From positions 2,281,403-2,345,402 of the forward strand of contig NZ_KQ089822.1 of NCBI RefSeq assembly GCF_001037495.1: a DNA stretch of 64,000 nt, in the 5' to 3' direction. The DNA comes from Citrobacter sp. MGH106. GTDB taxonomy: Bacteria > Pseudomonadota > Gammaproteobacteria > Enterobacterales > Enterobacteriaceae. Each line of letters opens with the position of its first letter. Position 1 is the first letter of the stretch. The translations under genes and the position numbers were made by a program. The notes beneath the pieces are model-generated. The model did not search any database, had not been told where the DNA came from, and saw nothing but the letters and a program-made list of their open reading frames with translations. Below are positions 20,291 to 30,302 of this stretch, one piece after another.

Positions 20291-21847
20291 TTACTCTTCG
20301 CTCTTCTTCTGCTGACTCAGACCGTATTCACGTAATTTATTGGCAATCGCGGTATGCGAGACGCCCAGTCGTTTGGCGAGTTTACGTGTGCTGGGATAAT
20401 TCAGATAGAGCTGCGTAAGCACTGAGCGCTCAAAGCGGCTGGTGATTTCATCCAGCGAGCCTTCCATAACCTCTTCTCCAACAGCAACCGTCGCCGCATC
20501 ATAATCCGGCAATAAAATATCCTGCGGACGCAGTTCATATCCCTCAAGCTGGGTTAGCGCCCGATAGATAGCATTTTTCAACTGACGCACGTTACCCGGC
20601 CAACCATAGCGGGTTAACACTGTACTGAGATCGGCGGAAAGTTTCGGGTGCGGTACGCCCTGCTCGTCGGCAAACTTTGCGACAAACAGCTCAGTGAGCG
20701 GCATAATATCTTGCGGGCAATCGCGCAGTGGCGGCAGGTTTAACGTCAGTACGTTGAGACGATAGTAGAGATCTTCACGAAACAGGCCTTTCTGTACCAG
20801 TTCCACAAGATTTTTTTGCGTAGCACAAATCACTCGCACATCCACATGGACTTCATGATCTTCGCCGACGCGGCGGAACGTTCCGTCATTAAGAAAACGC
20901 AGCAATTTTGTTTGCATACGCGGCGACATTTCGCCAATTTCATCCAACAGAACCGAACCGCCATTAGCCTGTTCAAAGAAGCCTTTCTTGCCTTCCGGTG
21001 CATGGCCAAACAGCTCACTTTCAACCGCATCTTCAGGAATCGAAGCGCAGTTCAGCGCCAGGTATGGTTTCTCCGCACGTGGGCTCGCCAGATGGCAGGC
21101 TCGTGCAAAAAGATCTTTTCCCGTACCGGTATTCCCGGTAATCAGCAATGGCGCACTCAGCATAGCCAGCTTGCGCGCCTGCTCCACGACGTGTTTCATT
21201 TTGGTACTGACCGCGATAATCTGACTAAACGCGCTCAGATCCTGAGTGGTCATATTTTGCAGCTGACGCCCCATACGAATGGTGGAACGCAGCATCACCA
21301 CAGCGCCGGTCAACATCAGTTCGTTATTTTCACCCTGTAAATGGACCGGTGTAATTTCCATCAGGAAATTTTGTCCATTAATCACGACATGTTCGCTGTG
21401 AGAATCCTGAGGATTGCTTTCCAGCCATCGCTGGAAGTTAAATCCATTGATTAACTGTGCGGCCGTGTGGTTGCGCATACGATCCTGAGTGTGCGCAAAA
21501 AGCTGGCAGCTCGCGGGGTTCGCCATTTCAACTTTGCTTTTCATGTCCAGAGAAAGGACCGGTTCCGGAAGCGCTTCAAGCAGCGCGCTAAGCGCCAGAT
21601 GTTCACGTTCGGAAGGCATCCAGGGTACGGTGCGAACGTCCGTCACCCCTGAAATACGGCGGATTTCAGCCATCAGGCTGCTGAAGTTTGTGAACTCCAG
21701 CTCCGCAAAATTAAGGTAAATTCGCCCGATGGGGTCAATCTCGATACCGCGTAAATCAATGCTTCGAAGCACCAGTAAATCGAGTAATTCGCGAGTCAGA
21801 CCAAGTCGGTCTTCACAAAAGACTTCCAGACGCATGGGAACCTTCAC
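20291..21847 (-). CDS. tyrR: TyrR, aromatic amino acid regulator
   Basis: A 518-residue regulator of aromatic amino acid synthesis and transport. Domains in order: ACT domain (about 1-75), PAS domain (about 78-190), AAA+ sigma54-type ATPase domain (about 205-430, Walker A GNTGTGKD, sensor GSVLLDEIGEMS), and a C-terminal Fis-like helix-turn-helix (TRKLAKRLGVSHTAIANKL). The GAFTGA loop for sigma54 contact is lacking as in E. coli TyrR (HAPEGKKGFFEQA instead). It is a few residues longer than E. coli TyrR at the C-terminal side of the ATPase. In E. coli it neighbours tpx; here it neighbours rnt. Confidence 0.97.
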   Translation of the reverse strand: MKVPMRLEVFCEDRLGLTRELLDLLVLRSIDLRGIEIDPIGRIYLNFAELEFTNFSSLMAEIRRISGVTDVRTVPWMPSEREHLALSALLEALPEPVLSLDMKSKVEMANPASCQLFAHTQDRMRNHTAAQLINGFNFQRWLESNPQDSHSEHVVINGQNFLMEITPVHLQGENNELMLTGAVVMLRSTIRMGRQLQNMTTQDLSAFSQIIAVSTKMKHVVEQARKLAMLSAPLLITGNTGTGKDLFARACHLASPRAEKPYLALNCASIPEDAVESELFGHAPEGKKGFFEQANGGSVLLDEIGEMSPRMQTKLLRFLNDGTFRRVGEDHEVHVDVRVICATQKNLVELVQKGLFREDLYYRLNVLTLNLPPLRDCPQDIMPLTELFVAKFADEQGVPHPKLSADLSTVLTRYGWPGNVRQLKNAIYRALTQLEGYELRPQDILLPDYDAATVAVGEEVMEGSLDEITSRFERSVLTQLYLNYPSTRKLAKRLGVSHTAIANKLREYGLSQQKKSEE

Positions 21848-21981
21848 CTAAACAATGGATCATATGTAAGATGATAAGCCAGTATTCCGTTAGCAGGAAG
21901 GACTCTGTCAACAAATATTGACAGCACGCTGGAAAATTGGGCACCGAGGCGTAAAGTTATACGATCGGAGCCCTTTTAGTC

Positions 21982-23043
21982 TTAGCTTTCGTGGGGGGAT
22001 TTGTTCTTCTGTAAGGTCTCCTTGACCTGTCCAATCAACTGACGCCGAAAATCACCAAGCCGCGGTTTGTCATCGTCTATCCATGGGAGTGGGCGGCACA
22101 GTTCCATCGCTTTAATCCCCAGACGCGCAGTTAACAATCCGGCGCCAATCCCCTGTGCAGCGCGCGTGGATAATCTGGCTGCCAGATCTTGCGACATCCA
22201 GTCCATACCGACTTCCCGCACCAGTTCACTGGCCCCGGCAAACGCAATATTCAATAACACCAGCCGGAATAAACGTAAGCGACTGTAATAACCCAGTTCA
22301 ATGCCATACAGGGTCGCGATGCGGTTAATTAAACGCAGATTTCGCCAGGCGATAAATGCCATGTCCACCAGCGCCAGAGGACTGACGGCAATCATCAGCG
22401 TCGATTCAGCCGCTGAGCGGCTGATTTCGCGCCTGGCCTGCGCATCCAGCACCGGTTGCACCAGGTGGGCATACAAACTCACCACTTCCCGATCATTTTG
22501 TGTTTCGTGAATTGAAGCATACCAACGCTGCAGCGCCGGATGAGACTGATCAATCCCCGCTTGCTGTGCCAGTTTTTCACAAAATGCCCGCCCTTTCCCT
22601 GTACCATGGCTATGCAGTAAATCCCGTGCCTCATCGCGCTCGTGGGCTCGCTGGCGCAGACGCCACAGGCGACGCCATTCGGTTGCGACAGAACCGATAC
22701 CCGCACCGATAATCAGCGCCCCGGCGGCGCATCCGCCCATTGCGACCCAGTCCTGAGTCTGCCAGGCATTCATTGTCCACTGCACACCCTGAGCGACCAC
22801 GCTGACACCAAACAATGCAAGCCCGCCCATAACCATTTTGCGCCACAGGCTACGTTTGGGACGTAAAGCTGCATCAATTACGGCTTCTGCCTGGCCTTCA
22901 TCTTCCAACGGTACATCCAGCGTAGCCGGAGCAAACGTCTGCGCTTCCGTTTCGTTAAACATCTGCTGCGCTTTAAACGCCGGATTATTTTCCGTTTCCA
23001 GCGGACCTGAGAAATCGATACGCGGTTTTAACGGCTCGCTCAT
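21982..23043 (-). CDS. ycjF: YcjF, UPF0283 inner-membrane protein
   Basis: A 353-residue UPF0283 protein with two central transmembrane helices (about 70-88 and 98-120) and a long cytoplasmic C-terminal region (DUF697-like). Function is not known. It overlaps ycjX by four bases and is therefore co-translated with it; the pair ycjXF is heat-shock (sigma32) controlled in E. coli. Confidence 0.93.
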   Translation of the reverse strand: MSEPLKPRIDFSGPLETENNPAFKAQQMFNETEAQTFAPATLDVPLEDEGQAEAVIDAALRPKRSLWRKMVMGGLALFGVSVVAQGVQWTMNAWQTQDWVAMGGCAAGALIIGAGIGSVATEWRRLWRLRQRAHERDEARDLLHSHGTGKGRAFCEKLAQQAGIDQSHPALQRWYASIHETQNDREVVSLYAHLVQPVLDAQARREISRSAAESTLMIAVSPLALVDMAFIAWRNLRLINRIATLYGIELGYYSRLRLFRLVLLNIAFAGASELVREVGMDWMSQDLAARLSTRAAQGIGAGLLTARLGIKAMELCRPLPWIDDDKPRLGDFRRQLIGQVKETLQKNKSPHES

Positions 23044-24443
23044 CGCAATTTATCTCCTATTAAAAACTCCAGCGCAGCATCAAGACGAATATGCGGTAAA
23101 GGCTTATCCACATCTAAAACCTGCGGGCGAAACGCTTCAAACTGAAAGCCCTGGCTATCCCAGAACGCCTGCCCTGGCAAACGCGCAGGCACTTCTCCCG
23201 GATAGACCGTCAGCGGCGCGCCATCGCTCAGGCGATTTCCACGCAGTGCCGGTATCTTCTCGCCCTTCACATCAATCAGCCCACTGGTGGTTGCCTGTAC
23301 CGACGCCAGGCCCAGGCAATCCATGCTGATGCCTTCAAACGCCGCATTTTGCCACGCGTCCTGTATCAGTTGCTGAAGCAGTGACACCATATTGGCATGC
23401 TGATCGACCGTCACGTGATCTGCCTTAGTCGCGGCAAACAACAGCTTGTCGATAACCGGCGAGAACAACCGCCGAAACAGCGTACGCTGACCATAATGAA
23501 AGCTTTGCATAAGCTGAGTTAATGCCAGGCGCATATCGTTGAATGCTTGTGGTCCGCTGTTGAGCGGTTGCAGGCAATCAACCAACACAATCTGGCGATC
23601 GAAGCGCAGGAAGTGATTCTTATAAAACCCCTTCACCACCTTCTCGCAATAGTAATTAAACCTGTCACGTAGCATACCTGCGTTGGTGTGTTTATCCGCT
23701 TGCGCCAGCCTGGACTCACCACAGGCATCCACATCCGGCCACGGGAAGAACTGCAGTGCCGGCGCGCCAGCCATATCACCCGGCAGGACAAAACGCCCAG
23801 GTTGAATGAAGTGCAGTCCCTGCTGCTTACACTGATGCAGATAATCCGTCCAGGCAGCCGCAATCTCCGCCAGACGATTCTCATCGGCGGGGGATAATGG
23901 ATCTAATCCCTGGCTCAACTGCCGCCACTTTGCCGACCATTCAGCCCGTTGCCCCTGTAGTAGCCCGGTCATTTGTCGTGACCAGCTCAGGTAGTCCTGG
24001 GCCAGCATCGGTAAATCAAGCAGCCACTCACCGGGGTAATCCACAATCTCCAGATACAACGTGGAGGTATCTTTAAAATGACGCAGTAAAGAGTCGTTGG
24101 ACTTGTAGCGCAGCGCGAGGCGAATTTCGCTTACACCACGCGTCGGCGTAGGCCAGGTCGGTGGAGAACCATACAACTGGGCCAGCCCTTCATCATAGGT
24201 AAAGCGAGGAATGCCAAAATCGCGCTGTGGAACCCGTTTAACGCCGAGCAAGCGCTCTTCGCGCGCTGCGCTGAGCAGCGGCAAACGCGCACCTGCGTGA
24301 ATATTGAGTAGCTGGTTTACCATCGCGGTGATAAATGCTGTCTTACCGCTGCGGCTAAGCCCGGTGACAGCCAGACGCAGATGTCTGTCCACGCCGCGAT
24401 TAACCAGCGAATTGAGTTCATTTTTAAGTCGCTTCATCGCCAT
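23040..24443 (-). CDS. ycjX: YcjX, DUF463 P-loop NTPase
   Basis: A 467-residue P-loop protein of the DUF463 family. The Walker A motif is [10 protein letters not shown] near residues 29-38, and the region [12 protein letters not shown] and [11 protein letters not shown] resemble G-protein switch and NKxD-type guanine-recognition elements. In E. coli it is a heat-shock protein of unknown role, co-expressed with YcjF. An ATGA overlap links the two genes. Confidence 0.93.
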   Translation of the reverse strand: MAMKRLKNELNSLVNRGVDRHLRLAVTGLSRSGKTAFITAMVNQLLNIHAGARLPLLSAAREERLLGVKRVPQRDFGIPRFTYDEGLAQLYGSPPTWPTPTRGVSEIRLALRYKSNDSLLRHFKDTSTLYLEIVDYPGEWLLDLPMLAQDYLSWSRQMTGLLQGQRAEWSAKWRQLSQGLDPLSPADENRLAEIAAAWTDYLHQCKQQGLHFIQPGRFVLPGDMAGAPALQFFPWPDVDACGESRLAQADKHTNAGMLRDRFNYYCEKVVKGFYKNHFLRFDRQIVLVDCLQPLNSGPQAFNDMRLALTQLMQSFHYGQRTLFRRLFSPVIDKLLFAATKADHVTVDQHANMVSLLQQLIQDAWQNAAFEGISMDCLGLASVQATTSGLIDVKGEKIPALRGNRLSDGAPLTVYPGEVPARLPGQAFWDSQGFQFEAFRPQVLDVDKPLPHIRLDAALEFLIGDKLR

Positions 24444-24490
24444 CCCGTTATGCTGAAGGAGCCGTAGAAATTATAACAAACAGGAAGTAA

Positions 24491-24518
24491 AGATTGGGGG
24501 CAATTCTTATTTATCAAC
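24491..24518 (-). promoter_or_regulatory. Candidate sigma32 promoter of ycjX-ycjF
   Basis: Reading the minus strand, GTTGATA is followed after twelve bases by CCCCAATCT, which resembles the heat-shock consensus CTTGAA and CCCCATNT. It lies about 48 bases upstream of the ycjX start, and E. coli ycjX is a known sigma32 target. The -35 match is imperfect. Confidence 0.45.
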
Positions 24519-24583
24519 CACCTGAGAAATATCAGGCGACATCATTTATGTATGCCGCCTGTTACAGATGAAAACCGCGCGGA

Positions 24584-24901
24584 TTATTTTTGCTCTACTT
24601 TTGGAAGGTCAATCTGCTTGATCCCCCCTTCGTTCGTCACCTGCGTATATCCCATATCAATCAGCATATCCTTCGCCTGCCCTGACTGCCGTCCTGAGTT
24701 GCAGTACAGTTTCACCGTGTCGGTCTTATCCGGAACAACGGAGGTGATTTGCGCTTTGAGATCTTTCAACGGAATGTTGATCGCTCCCTGAATATGCTCC
24801 TGCTGGTATTGGTCAGGCACGCGAACATCAATCCAATGTTCTGCGGCAAAAACCGGCATACCGATGAACAACGCTAAAGCTAGTACCCCTTTTTTCAACA
24901 T
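24584..24901 (-). CDS. pspE: PspE, periplasmic thiosulfate sulfurtransferase
   Basis: A 105-residue single-domain rhodanese with a signal peptide (MLKKGVLALALFIGMPVFAA). The active-site loop is LYCNSGRQSGQA with the catalytic cysteine. It transfers sulfane sulfur from thiosulfate to cyanide in vitro. In E. coli and Salmonella it ends the phage-shock operon pspABCDE; no pspA-D or pspF is present here, and the next gene upstream is the divergent uspE. Its expression must therefore come from its own promoter. Confidence 0.93.
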   Translation of the reverse strand: MLKKGVLALALFIGMPVFAAEHWIDVRVPDQYQQEHIQGAINIPLKDLKAQITSVVPDKTDTVKLYCNSGRQSGQAKDMLIDMGYTQVTNEGGIKQIDLPKVEQK

Positions 24902-25250
24902 ATTATCATCCTGAATAGTGGCTTAATTGGAAGAAAGACTATATGCCAGATCTTAAGAAAATATTGCGATCACCCTATCATCATATAAGACACCCGAACA
25001 CTTTGCTTCCGGTTCTAATCAGGAGATGACAGTATCCGTTGAATGAACAAACGCGCAATAGGCCGCCCCTTTGCGTAGTCCTCAGGGTGCATACCTCGAC
25101 AAAAGTTGTTTAAATTTAGCCGGATGTGGGCAAATAGAATATATTTTCCCAATTTATTGATCTGGCAGGAGGTTATCCCCTGTTTCAATCCACATTATTG
25201 GGTTACTCTTTTAATGACAAACTGCGGTGACAGTTGTAAGGAGACCCTGT
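24902..25250. other. Divergent intergenic region pspE-uspE, a rearrangement junction
   Basis: In E. coli uspE is preceded by fnr and pspE by pspD. Here both are missing and the two upstream regions are joined. I saw no remnant of fnr or pspD coding sequence, no insertion sequence, and no clear repeat. Promoters of uspE and pspE must both lie in it. Confidence 0.55.
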
Positions 25251-26201
25251 ATGGCTATGTATCAAAACATGCTGGTAGTCATCGATCCTAACCAGGACGA
25301 TCAACCAGCATTACGGCGCGCTGTTTATTTGCATCAACGGATTGGTGGCAAAATTAAAGCCTTTTTGCCGATCTATGACTTTTCCTATGAGATGACCACC
25401 CTGCTGTCACCAGATGAGCGTACAGCAATGCGTCAGGGTGTCATCAGCCAGCGAACAGCATGGATACGTGAACAAGCAAAATACTATATCGAGGCAGGTA
25501 TTCCTCTTGATATAAAAGTGGTCTGGCACAACCGTCCGTTTGAAGCCATCATCCAGGAAGTTATCAGTGCTAAGCATGACCTGGTCCTGAAAATGGCGCA
25601 CCAACACGACCGTCTGGAAGCCGTGATTTTCACACCTACTGACTGGCATTTACTGCGTAAATGCCCAAGCCCGGTATGGATGGTTAAAGACCAACCGTGG
25701 CCGGAAGGTGGTAAAGCGCTGGTTGCAGTTAACCTGGCAAGTGAAGAGGCATATCACAACGCCCTCAACGAAAAACTCGTTAAGGAGACACTGCAACTCG
25801 CAGAGCAAGTTAACCATACCGAAGTGCATCTGGTTGGAGCCTATCCAGTCACACCTATCAACATCGCCATTGAGCTGCCTGAATTTGACCCCAGCGTCTA
25901 TAACGACGCCATCCGTGGGCAGCACTTGTTGGCAATGAAAGCATTGCGCCAAAAGTTCAGTATCGACGAGAAAGTCACCCACGTTGAAAAAGGATTACCT
26001 GAAGAGGTTATCCCTGATTTAGCTGAACATTTACAGGCAGGTATCGTGGTATTAGGAACGGTTGGGCGTACCGGTATTTCAGCTGCGTTTCTCGGAAATA
26101 CAGCGGAACAAGTCATCGACCATCTACGCTGTGACCTACTGGTTATCAAACCCGATCAATATCAGACCCCGGTTGAACTGGACGACGAAGAAGACGATTA
26201 A
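25251..26201 (+). CDS. uspE: Universal stress protein E
   Basis: A tandem universal stress protein of 316 aa with two Usp domains (about 1-150 and 155-305). The first begins [22 protein letters not shown]; the second ends [36 protein letters not shown], the usual Usp signature. It supports motility, biofilm and oxidative stress tolerance in E. coli. The ATG with AAGGAG upstream is preferred to a GTG eight codons earlier. The acidic tail LDDEED is typical. Confidence 0.96.
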   Translation: MAMYQNMLVVIDPNQDDQPALRRAVYLHQRIGGKIKAFLPIYDFSYEMTTLLSPDERTAMRQGVISQRTAWIREQAKYYIEAGIPLDIKVVWHNRPFEAIIQEVISAKHDLVLKMAHQHDRLEAVIFTPTDWHLLRKCPSPVWMVKDQPWPEGGKALVAVNLASEEAYHNALNEKLVKETLQLAEQVNHTEVHLVGAYPVTPINIAIELPEFDPSVYNDAIRGQHLLAMKALRQKFSIDEKVTHVEKGLPEEVIPDLAEHLQAGIVVLGTVGRTGISAAFLGNTAEQVIDHLRCDLLVIKPDQYQTPVELDDEEDD

Positions 26202-26214
26202 CCGCACAGAAAAA

Positions 26215-26239
26215 TGCCGGATGGCGACGTCATCCGGCA
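26215..26239. repeat. REP-type palindrome between convergent uspE and ynaJ
   Basis: TGCCGGATG and CATCCGGCA flank GCGACGT. This matches the REP core and lies between converging genes, so it probably ends both transcripts. Confidence 0.8.
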
Positions 26240-26249
26240 TTAAAAACAC

Positions 26250-26510
26250 TTAGCGCTTATCTTCCCCGCCAAGGAAATAGATCCCAAGCGGGATCGCCAG
26301 CAGAATAGTAAACACCATGCTGTAGACGCAAATCATTGCAGATTGAATGGCATACATTGAAGCGGTCCACTCTGAAAGCGGAATATTGTACTGCTCAATT
26401 ACCCCACCGATTGTGGCTCGCGTAACCACCGATGCTGCGATGATGAACACCCCAAGCAGACACAACAGAAATTTCCTTCCCTTCGCTGTTTTCAGCTTAG
26501 CCATGACCAT
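26250..26510 (-). CDS. ynaJ: YnaJ, DUF2534 membrane protein
   Basis: An 86-residue inner-membrane protein with two transmembrane helices (about 12-32 and 52-75), almost identical in the core ASVVTRATIGGVIEQYNIPLSEW to E. coli YnaJ. Function is unknown. The ATG at MVMAKLK is chosen since AAGGA lies nearby and the length matches; the frame opens 21 codons earlier. It is next to uspE as in E. coli. Confidence 0.9.
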   Translation of the reverse strand: MVMAKLKTAKGRKFLLCLLGVFIIAASVVTRATIGGVIEQYNIPLSEWTASMYAIQSAMICVYSMVFTILLAIPLGIYFLGGEDKR

Positions 26511-26759
26511 AGTATCGTCCTTTTCATTTGCAGATGAATACCTTGTTACTTTGCAATAACAATACCATGACATCAGCTCATTGTCTGCTACATAAGACTC
26601 GCTAAAAGGTTGCCTTCAGCATTATTCGCCTGAAAACAGCGCTGATTATCTTATTTCTCTCTCTTTATGCTTAATGATCTGACACCCTGAACTGGATAAA
26701 ATATCTGGACTGGATATGTCAGATGATATTTAGCTAACACGGAGTAGCCTGGGAGAATC

Positions 26760-27791
26760 ATGATCGCTGAACTGTTTATGAACAATGCATTTAATCTGAC
26801 GGTAATTCTCAGTTGCTGTGCGGCATTAGTCCTGATGAGCGTCTGGTTTCATCGCTGCGAGAAACGTAAAAAAGGATTCATATTCCACGCGGCGCAATTT
26901 TTCGTCTATGCCATTATCATTGGAACATTCGGCAGCATCGCCAATAATGTGATTGAAAGCTACAGGCTGAAATTTATATCCCCGAGCGTTGTCGACTTCC
27001 TCTGTACCTCTTTGATTGCGCTCATTCTGACCATAAAACTCTTTCTGGTGATCAACCAGTTTGAAAAATCACAGATCAGCAAAGGCAGAGATATCACCAG
27101 TGCCCGGATCCTGTCGCGAATTATTAAGATAACTATCGTTGTCGTCATCATTCTGCTGTATGGCGAACATTTTGGAATGAGTTTATCCGGACTGCTAACC
27201 TTTGGAGGCATCGGCGGTATAGCTGTTGGTATGGCGGGGAAAGACATCCTGAGTAATTTCTTTTCCGGAATTATGCTCTATTTCGACAGACCGTTCAGTA
27301 TCGGTGACTGGATCCGTTCCCCGGACAGAAATATCGAAGGCACAGTAACAGAAATTGGCTGGAGAATGACCAAAATAAACACCTTTGATCATCGTCCTCT
27401 GTATGTGCCGAACTCAATTTTCTCGTCAATTAGTGTAGAAAATCCAGGCAGAATGACTAACCGACGGATAAAAACGGTGATCGGGTTACGTTATGAAGAT
27501 GCCGATAAAATAAGTACAATTGTCGAGTCAGTAAGACAGATGCTGCAAAACCATCCCGGTATAGACCAGAAGCAAACCTTGCTGGTTTATTTTAATGAGT
27601 TTGCGGATTCCTCTCTGAATATTATGGTCTATTGCTTTACAAAAACGACCGTATGGCAGGAGTGGCTCGCCGTTCAGCAGGATGTTTATTTAAAGATTAT
27701 TACTATCGTCCAGGCAAACGGAGCCGATTTTGCCTTCCCAAGCCAGACGCTGTATATGGAAGATGCCACAGCACAAGCGTCTTCACACTAA
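26760..27791 (+). CDS. ynaI: YnaI, small-conductance MscS-like channel
   Basis: A 343-residue mechanosensitive channel of the MscS superfamily with five transmembrane helices per subunit; the pore helix region is [27 protein letters not shown], followed by the beta domain [28 protein letters not shown]. Length equals E. coli YnaI. It gives low-conductance tension relief and is Na+/K+ selective in E. coli. It starts an 8-kb accessory insertion, being followed by mppA directly in related genomes apart from insertion sequences. Confidence 0.95.
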   Translation: MIAELFMNNAFNLTVILSCCAALVLMSVWFHRCEKRKKGFIFHAAQFFVYAIIIGTFGSIANNVIESYRLKFISPSVVDFLCTSLIALILTIKLFLVINQFEKSQISKGRDITSARILSRIIKITIVVVIILLYGEHFGMSLSGLLTFGGIGGIAVGMAGKDILSNFFSGIMLYFDRPFSIGDWIRSPDRNIEGTVTEIGWRMTKINTFDHRPLYVPNSIFSSISVENPGRMTNRRIKTVIGLRYEDADKISTIVESVRQMLQNHPGIDQKQTLLVYFNEFADSSLNIMVYCFTKTTVWQEWLAVQQDVYLKIITIVQANGADFAFPSQTLYMEDATAQASSH

Positions 27792-27794
27792 AAG

Positions 27795-27822
27795 AATAAG
27801 ACGCGAAATTTCGCGTCTTATT
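27795..27822. terminator. Palindromic terminator after ynaI
   Basis: AATAAGACGCGAAA is followed at once by its exact reverse complement, giving a 28-base perfect palindrome four bases after the stop. It ends in TTATTTA and should work as an intrinsic terminator. Confidence 0.8.
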
Positions 27823-27951
27823 TACTCAGACCAGCATGGTTCTGCCCCGAGAGCTAAAAACAGCCAAGTTATTGTGGCCTGACATGCCACAGATAGTGGG
27901 CAAACAGCACTTTTAACTTCCTGTCTTCGATTGTCTCGGGCAGACTAAAAA

Positions 27952-28335
27952 TCAGGCAACAATCTCGATTAAATTACCATCAGGATCGCGTATCACGGCT
28001 TCATAATATCCGTCACCAGTAGTGCGTGGGGCTGATACTAAAATCCCCTGTTCCTGGGCACGCATCGCCATTGCGTCAACACTCTCGACACTGCCGACGG
28101 AGATGGCCAGATGAACCCATCCAACCGTGTTGTTGTCGGGCGAACAGGATGTAAGTCCAGTCTTGGTCATCAATTCAATCGCAATGCCATCACCAATATT
28201 GACGAAATAGGACTCAAACCCCGGATTCGTTTTACTGCAGTATTTTTCGTTAATCTCTCCACCAAAAAAAGTGCCCCAGAAATGAGCTTGTCGCTAGAGA
28301 TCCTGTGTCCACAATGCCATATGGGCAACCTTCAT
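27952..28335 (-). pseudogene. VOC/glyoxalase-family gene broken by a single nonsense codon
   Basis: The minus strand encodes a vicinal oxygen chelate protein of 127 codons beginning MKVAHMALWTQDL. Codon 14 is TAG (28294-28296) where a Glu or similar codon is expected; the frame then continues without fault as RQAHFWGTFFGGEI through ELMTK and ends at RDPDGNLIEIVA. All elements of a lactoylglutathione lyase-like single-domain VOC protein are otherwise visible. It lies divergent from a DeoR-type regulator gene. A downstream restart would give only about 73 residues and half a fold, so the gene is probably inactive unless the stop is read through. Confidence 0.75.
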
Positions 28336-28457
28336 CGCGAACCTCCACTGGTTTTATTCATAATTATACATTCCGTACTAACGGGACATTGACAACGCTA
28401 ATCATAATGCACGATCATGCTTAGTATTGCTCGATTTTTATTTATTCAGGAGTTTTT

Positions 28458-29228
28458 ATGCTCGATTACGATGCATTCCCACAACAGCGACAGGCACTAA
28501 TTCATCAGATCCTTCAGGAAAACGGTAGAGTGGTCTGCTCCGAACTCGCCGGACGATTAGGCGTTTCAGAACACACAATTCGCCGTGATTTACATGAACT
28601 TAGTAAAGAAGGTGTATGCAAGAAGGTATATGGCGGAGCCATTATTTCATTGCCGGAATCAGCGGAGATCGCCGTTCGTAAGAACATCAATGCGGAGAAA
28701 AAGAGCAACATCGCGCAAAGATGTGCCCGGCTGGTTAAATCCGGGAGCTGCATTTTCATCGATACGGGTAGCACTAACCTGGCGATGGCTGAAGCCCTGC
28801 CCGCCGAGCTTGCACTAACAGTAGTGACTAATGCGCCAGAAATTGCCGCCGTTCTGCTAAAGAAACCACTGTTTGAGGTCATTACTCTGGGTGGCCAGGT
28901 ACAGAGATCGTCAGGTGGTTGTGTTGGAGCCACGGCGATATCTCAGTTGCAGGGCATTTTATTCGATCAGGGATTTATTGGCGGATGCGCAATGGCGCCC
29001 GAGTCAGGATTGACGGGGTTTGATTACGCAGATTGTGAGTTTAAAAAAGCGGTGATTAAACAGTGCAATGAAACTATCGTCGCACTGACGGCAGATAAAA
29101 TCCCGGCAGTAGCCCGGTATGTTGTTACCGAAAGCAGCAACATTGATGTCATTGTTGTAGAGGAAAATATCAGCAAAGAGTACGCAACCGCCTTTCAGGC
29201 GCATGACATCCGGATTTATACGGTATAA
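28458..29228 (+). CDS. DeoR/GlpR-family transcription regulator
   Basis: A 256-residue sugar-responsive repressor type. The N-terminal winged helix-turn-helix is at about residues 10-60 (QALIHQILQENGRVVCSELAGRLGVSEHTIRRDL), followed by the DeoR C-terminal sensor domain (about 80-235) with the phosphosugar-binding pattern FIDTGSTNLAMAEAL and VTNAPEIAAVL. An AGGAG ribosome site precedes the ATG. It is divergent from the broken VOC gene; no sugar gene cluster is next to it, so its target is unknown. Confidence 0.85.
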   Translation: MLDYDAFPQQRQALIHQILQENGRVVCSELAGRLGVSEHTIRRDLHELSKEGVCKKVYGGAIISLPESAEIAVRKNINAEKKSNIAQRCARLVKSGSCIFIDTGSTNLAMAEALPAELALTVVTNAPEIAAVLLKKPLFEVITLGGQVQRSSGGCVGATAISQLQGILFDQGFIGGCAMAPESGLTGFDYADCEFKKAVIKQCNETIVALTADKIPAVARYVVTESSNIDVIVVEENISKEYATAFQAHDIRIYTV

Positions 29229-29349
29229 CGTCTGTACCTAAAAATTATTTCATATAATCAAATAAATATAACGATGATAAACGTAGCCCCCTCCTCCGTT
29301 TGAACGCTTGTTCGGGAAATAGCCGGAGCGACCTCCCGAACGCCAGACG

Positions 29350-29580
29350 TTATTTCAGTGCTTCAATTGGCGCACCAAAGTTGATGTGTAGCACATTGCC
29401 GTCGATCACCAATGCCGGAACAGACTTCACACCAACCCGTTCAGCCTCAGCGACTCGATCAGGTTGTTCACCCAGGTGAATAATATCGACTTTCACATTT
29501 GGGGACAGATGCTGAAGCAGAGCCTCTTCCGCGGAAACGCAAACCGGGCAACCGGCATGATAATAGGTAGCCTTTGTCAT
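29350..29580 (-). CDS. Thioredoxin/glutaredoxin-like mini protein with CPVC motif
   Basis: A 76-residue cytoplasmic thioredoxin-fold protein. The active site is CPVC (Cys11, Cys14) in YYHAGCPVCVSAEEA, and the cis-proline loop is VKSVPALVIDG. The size suits a NrdH/glutaredoxin-like or arsenate-type thiol carrier. It is divergent from a MarR-type regulator gene, separated by a large palindrome covering its promoter, so the regulator probably controls it. The name and partner are unknown. Confidence 0.85.
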   Translation of the reverse strand: MTKATYYHAGCPVCVSAEEALLQHLSPNVKVDIIHLGEQPDRVAEAERVGVKSVPALVIDGNVLHINFGAPIEALK

Positions 29581-29595
29581 GATATATCTCCTTTT

Positions 29596-29626
29596 GAATT
29601 ATAGTATCGATTCGATACTATAATTC
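29596..29626. promoter_or_regulatory. Large perfect palindromic operator between the thioredoxin-like and MarR genes
   Basis: GAATTATAGTATCGA and TCGATACTATAATTC are separated by one T, making a 15-base-arm perfect palindrome. A further half site TCGATACTAT lies at 29668-29677, close to the regulator start. The arrangement fits a MarR-family dimer repressing both divergent genes. Confidence 0.8.
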
Positions 29627-29696
29627 ATACTACGCTGCTTTAATGCTTTGTCAATTTAGTTTTTAATCGATACTATATGTCAAGGAGGATTTCGTT

Positions 29697-30260
29697 ATGC
29701 ACGACATGTCACTTTTCGACGTACTGGACAGGCTTTCCAGCCTGACGCGGATGTGGTTTCGCCAGCATCCTTTACTGGCGGATATTCAACCGGTACAGCT
29801 CAGCGCGTTGATGTATCTCGCTCGCTGTAACCGCTATTCCAATACGCCGCTAGGCGTGACGGACTATCTTGGACTCACCAAAGGAACCGTTTCACAATCG
29901 CTAAAGTTGTTGGAAACAAAAGGACTGATTGTGCGAACCCAGGACGTTCGGGATAAACGCAGCGTCCATTTACAGGTCTCTGAGTCAGCGAAAACCTTAC
30001 TCGATGCCCTACTTCCCCCCTCATTTTTGGTGGCGGGAGAGTCTGCGATGGGGAAACGTTCTGACTTGTTAAAAGAGTTGTTGTTCGAACTTTTGCGTGA
30101 AATCCAGAGAACCAACAATGTTCCTGGCTTCGGTCTTTGCCATAGCTGTCAGTTCCATCTAAAAAATAATGGCCAGAGATTTTGTAATCTCACGAAAGAA
30201 CCGCTGAGTGAGGATGATTCAAAACTGATTTGTCGGGAACATCAGCCCCCGGAAGAGTAA
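29697..30260 (+). CDS. MarR-family regulator with C-terminal four-cysteine extension
   Basis: A 187-residue regulator. Residues about 10-125 form a MarR winged helix (PLGVTDYLGLTKGTVSQSLKLLETKGLI, wing TQDVRDKRSVHL). The extra C-terminal part carries Cys148, Cys151, Cys163 and Cys179 in the pattern C-x2-C-x11-C-x15-C (CHSCQF, FCNL, ICREH), which suggests a bound zinc or iron-sulfur centre. The ribosome site is AAGGAGG. The gene shares an operator region with a thioredoxin-like gene, which suggests thiol or metal redox sensing; that role is inferred. Confidence 0.82.
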   Translation: MHDMSLFDVLDRLSSLTRMWFRQHPLLADIQPVQLSALMYLARCNRYSNTPLGVTDYLGLTKGTVSQSLKLLETKGLIVRTQDVRDKRSVHLQVSESAKTLLDALLPPSFLVAGESAMGKRSDLLKELLFELLREIQRTNNVPGFGLCHSCQFHLKNNGQRFCNLTKEPLSEDDSKLICREHQPPEE

Positions 30261-30302
30261 TAACAGCAGAGGCTGGCACACGTTTACGCACCAGCCTATA
30301 TA

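Noticed and set aside
24902-25250. Remnants of fnr or pspD at the junction
   Set aside because: Translation in all frames gave nothing resembling FNR or PspD.
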